Part shown: positions 63,687 through 64,000 of the stretch, in pieces
Numbering within the stretch: the first letter of the stretch is position 1
Layout: every line of letters starts with the position of its first letter
Assembly: GCA_037039685.1 (NCBI GenBank)
Contig: JAWNGF010000003.1
Span: 3,508,571 to 3,572,570, forward strand
Origin: Ceratobasidium sp. AG-K
Lineage: Eukaryota; Basidiomycota; Agaricomycetes; Cantharellales; Ceratobasidiaceae
DNA: 64,000 nt
Direction of reading: 5' to 3'
Position numbers and translations under genes: made by a program
The notes under the pieces: model-generated
Seen by the model: only the letters and a program-made list of their open reading frames with translations
Databases searched by the model: none
Told to the model about the DNA's origin: nothing

Positions 63687-64000
63687 TTAGAGGGAGACCT
63701 CGCCTTTTCCCGACTCGGATTCTTCTTCTATTTTTCCTTCCCTTCCTTTGAGGTTAGGTTCCTCCTTTTTCCATTCCTTCTCTGGGCATTTGGCAAGCAT
63801 GTGTTTGTCTGATCTGCATTTCAGGCAGCGTCTGGTTGCTATCCTTGCTTTGTATATTTCGTCGGGTAGCCGTTTTGTAGACGATTGTCCGCTAGCGCTT
63901 GGTTGGACTGCCTTCCTTCCTGTGGAGTTCTTGATTTGTTGTAATTTCTGGTCAATAGAGATTGCAATTGAGATCCATTGGTCAAGGGAAAGCTCTCGTT
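63687..64000 (-). CDS. Gypsy Gag, C-terminal part
   Basis: The frame runs in from beyond 64000 ('LSLDQWISIAISIDQKLQQI') and contains one CCHC knuckle 'CLKCRSDKHMLAKC', with spacing C-x2-C-x4-H-x4-C. It then has a Lys/Glu-rich tail and a TAA at 63687-63689. Pol follows in the -1 frame with a short overlap. The N-terminal Gag domain is outside the window. Confidence 0.85.
   Translation of the reverse strand, partial: RELSLDQWISIAISIDQKLQQIKNSTGRKAVQPSASGQSSTKRLPDEIYKARIATRRCLKCRSDKHMLAKCPEKEWKKEEPNLKGREGKIEEESESGKGEVSL

Larger units (their letters stand above)
58939..64000 (-). mobile_element. Ty3/Gypsy chromovirus (partial; runs off the window)
   Basis: The element is on the minus strand. 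Its 3' LTR (58939-59395), polypurine tract, an extra ORF, Pol and the C-terminal part of Gag are inside the window; the rest of Gag, the primer-binding site and the 5' LTR lie beyond 64000. The order protease-RT-RNase H-integrase-chromodomain defines a chromovirus. The same LTR family occurs as a solo LTR at 17460-17913. Pol has no internal stop. Confidence 0.95.

Overview
The window looks like genomic DNA of a filamentous basidiomycete. Short introns of about 40-90 bp interrupt the genes, the paralogues encode fungal-type TPR-CHAT proteins, and the transposons are a Copia element, a Ty3/Gypsy element with a chromodomain, a hAT remnant and TA-flanked palindromic elements. A plant-associated agaricomycete such as Rhizoctonia would fit, but the sequence does not prove it. 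Open reading frames that start at TTG or GTG here are mostly exons or intron read-through, so coordinates below follow predicted splice sites where I could check that the phase agrees.

The backbone is a tandem array of TPR-CHAT genes, all on the minus strand. In window order they are A (157-4786), a small CHAT relic (about 7195-7400), B (8694-13056), C (16351-26021, a pseudogene), D (30749-34693), E (39078-41953), F (47690-51375) and G (58215-58938, cut by a retrotransposon). Each has a variable acidic or polar N-terminal exon, 8 to about 20 TPR-like repeats of about 46 codons (138 bp), a helical linker and a C-terminal CHAT caspase-like domain carrying a His-Cys pair. A phase-0 intron splits the CHAT region at the same place in every copy where the site is present. 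A phase-2 intron precedes the repeats in at least A, B, D and F.

A small plus-strand gene (28554-29484, 294 residues, serine/proline-rich and basic, with no domain I recognise) lies tail-to-tail with gene D. Decayed plus-strand copies of it lie downstream of B (about 8004-8116) and E (about 38040-38360), and perhaps F (about 45270-45590). The duplicated unit therefore seems to be a convergent pair: small gene plus TPR-CHAT protease. This pair is the best candidate for an undescribed system. CHAT proteases act in bacterial immunity, so a role in fungal self/non-self recognition or cell death is a reasonable hypothesis, but nothing here tests it.

Mobile elements fall repeatedly into the array. 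A complete Copia element (18721-24071, TSD TGGCT) and a solo Gypsy LTR (17460-17913, TSD GTGAT) both interrupt C. A Gypsy chromovirus of the same LTR family (58939 to beyond 64000, minus strand) interrupts G. Two long palindromic elements (35088-36507 and 45603-47034) share terminal sequence. A truncated hAT transposase gene (43088-44471) and small hairpin or MITE-like elements occupy intergenic DNA. The stretch 51.4-58.2 kb is mostly decayed sequence with a diverged direct repeat.
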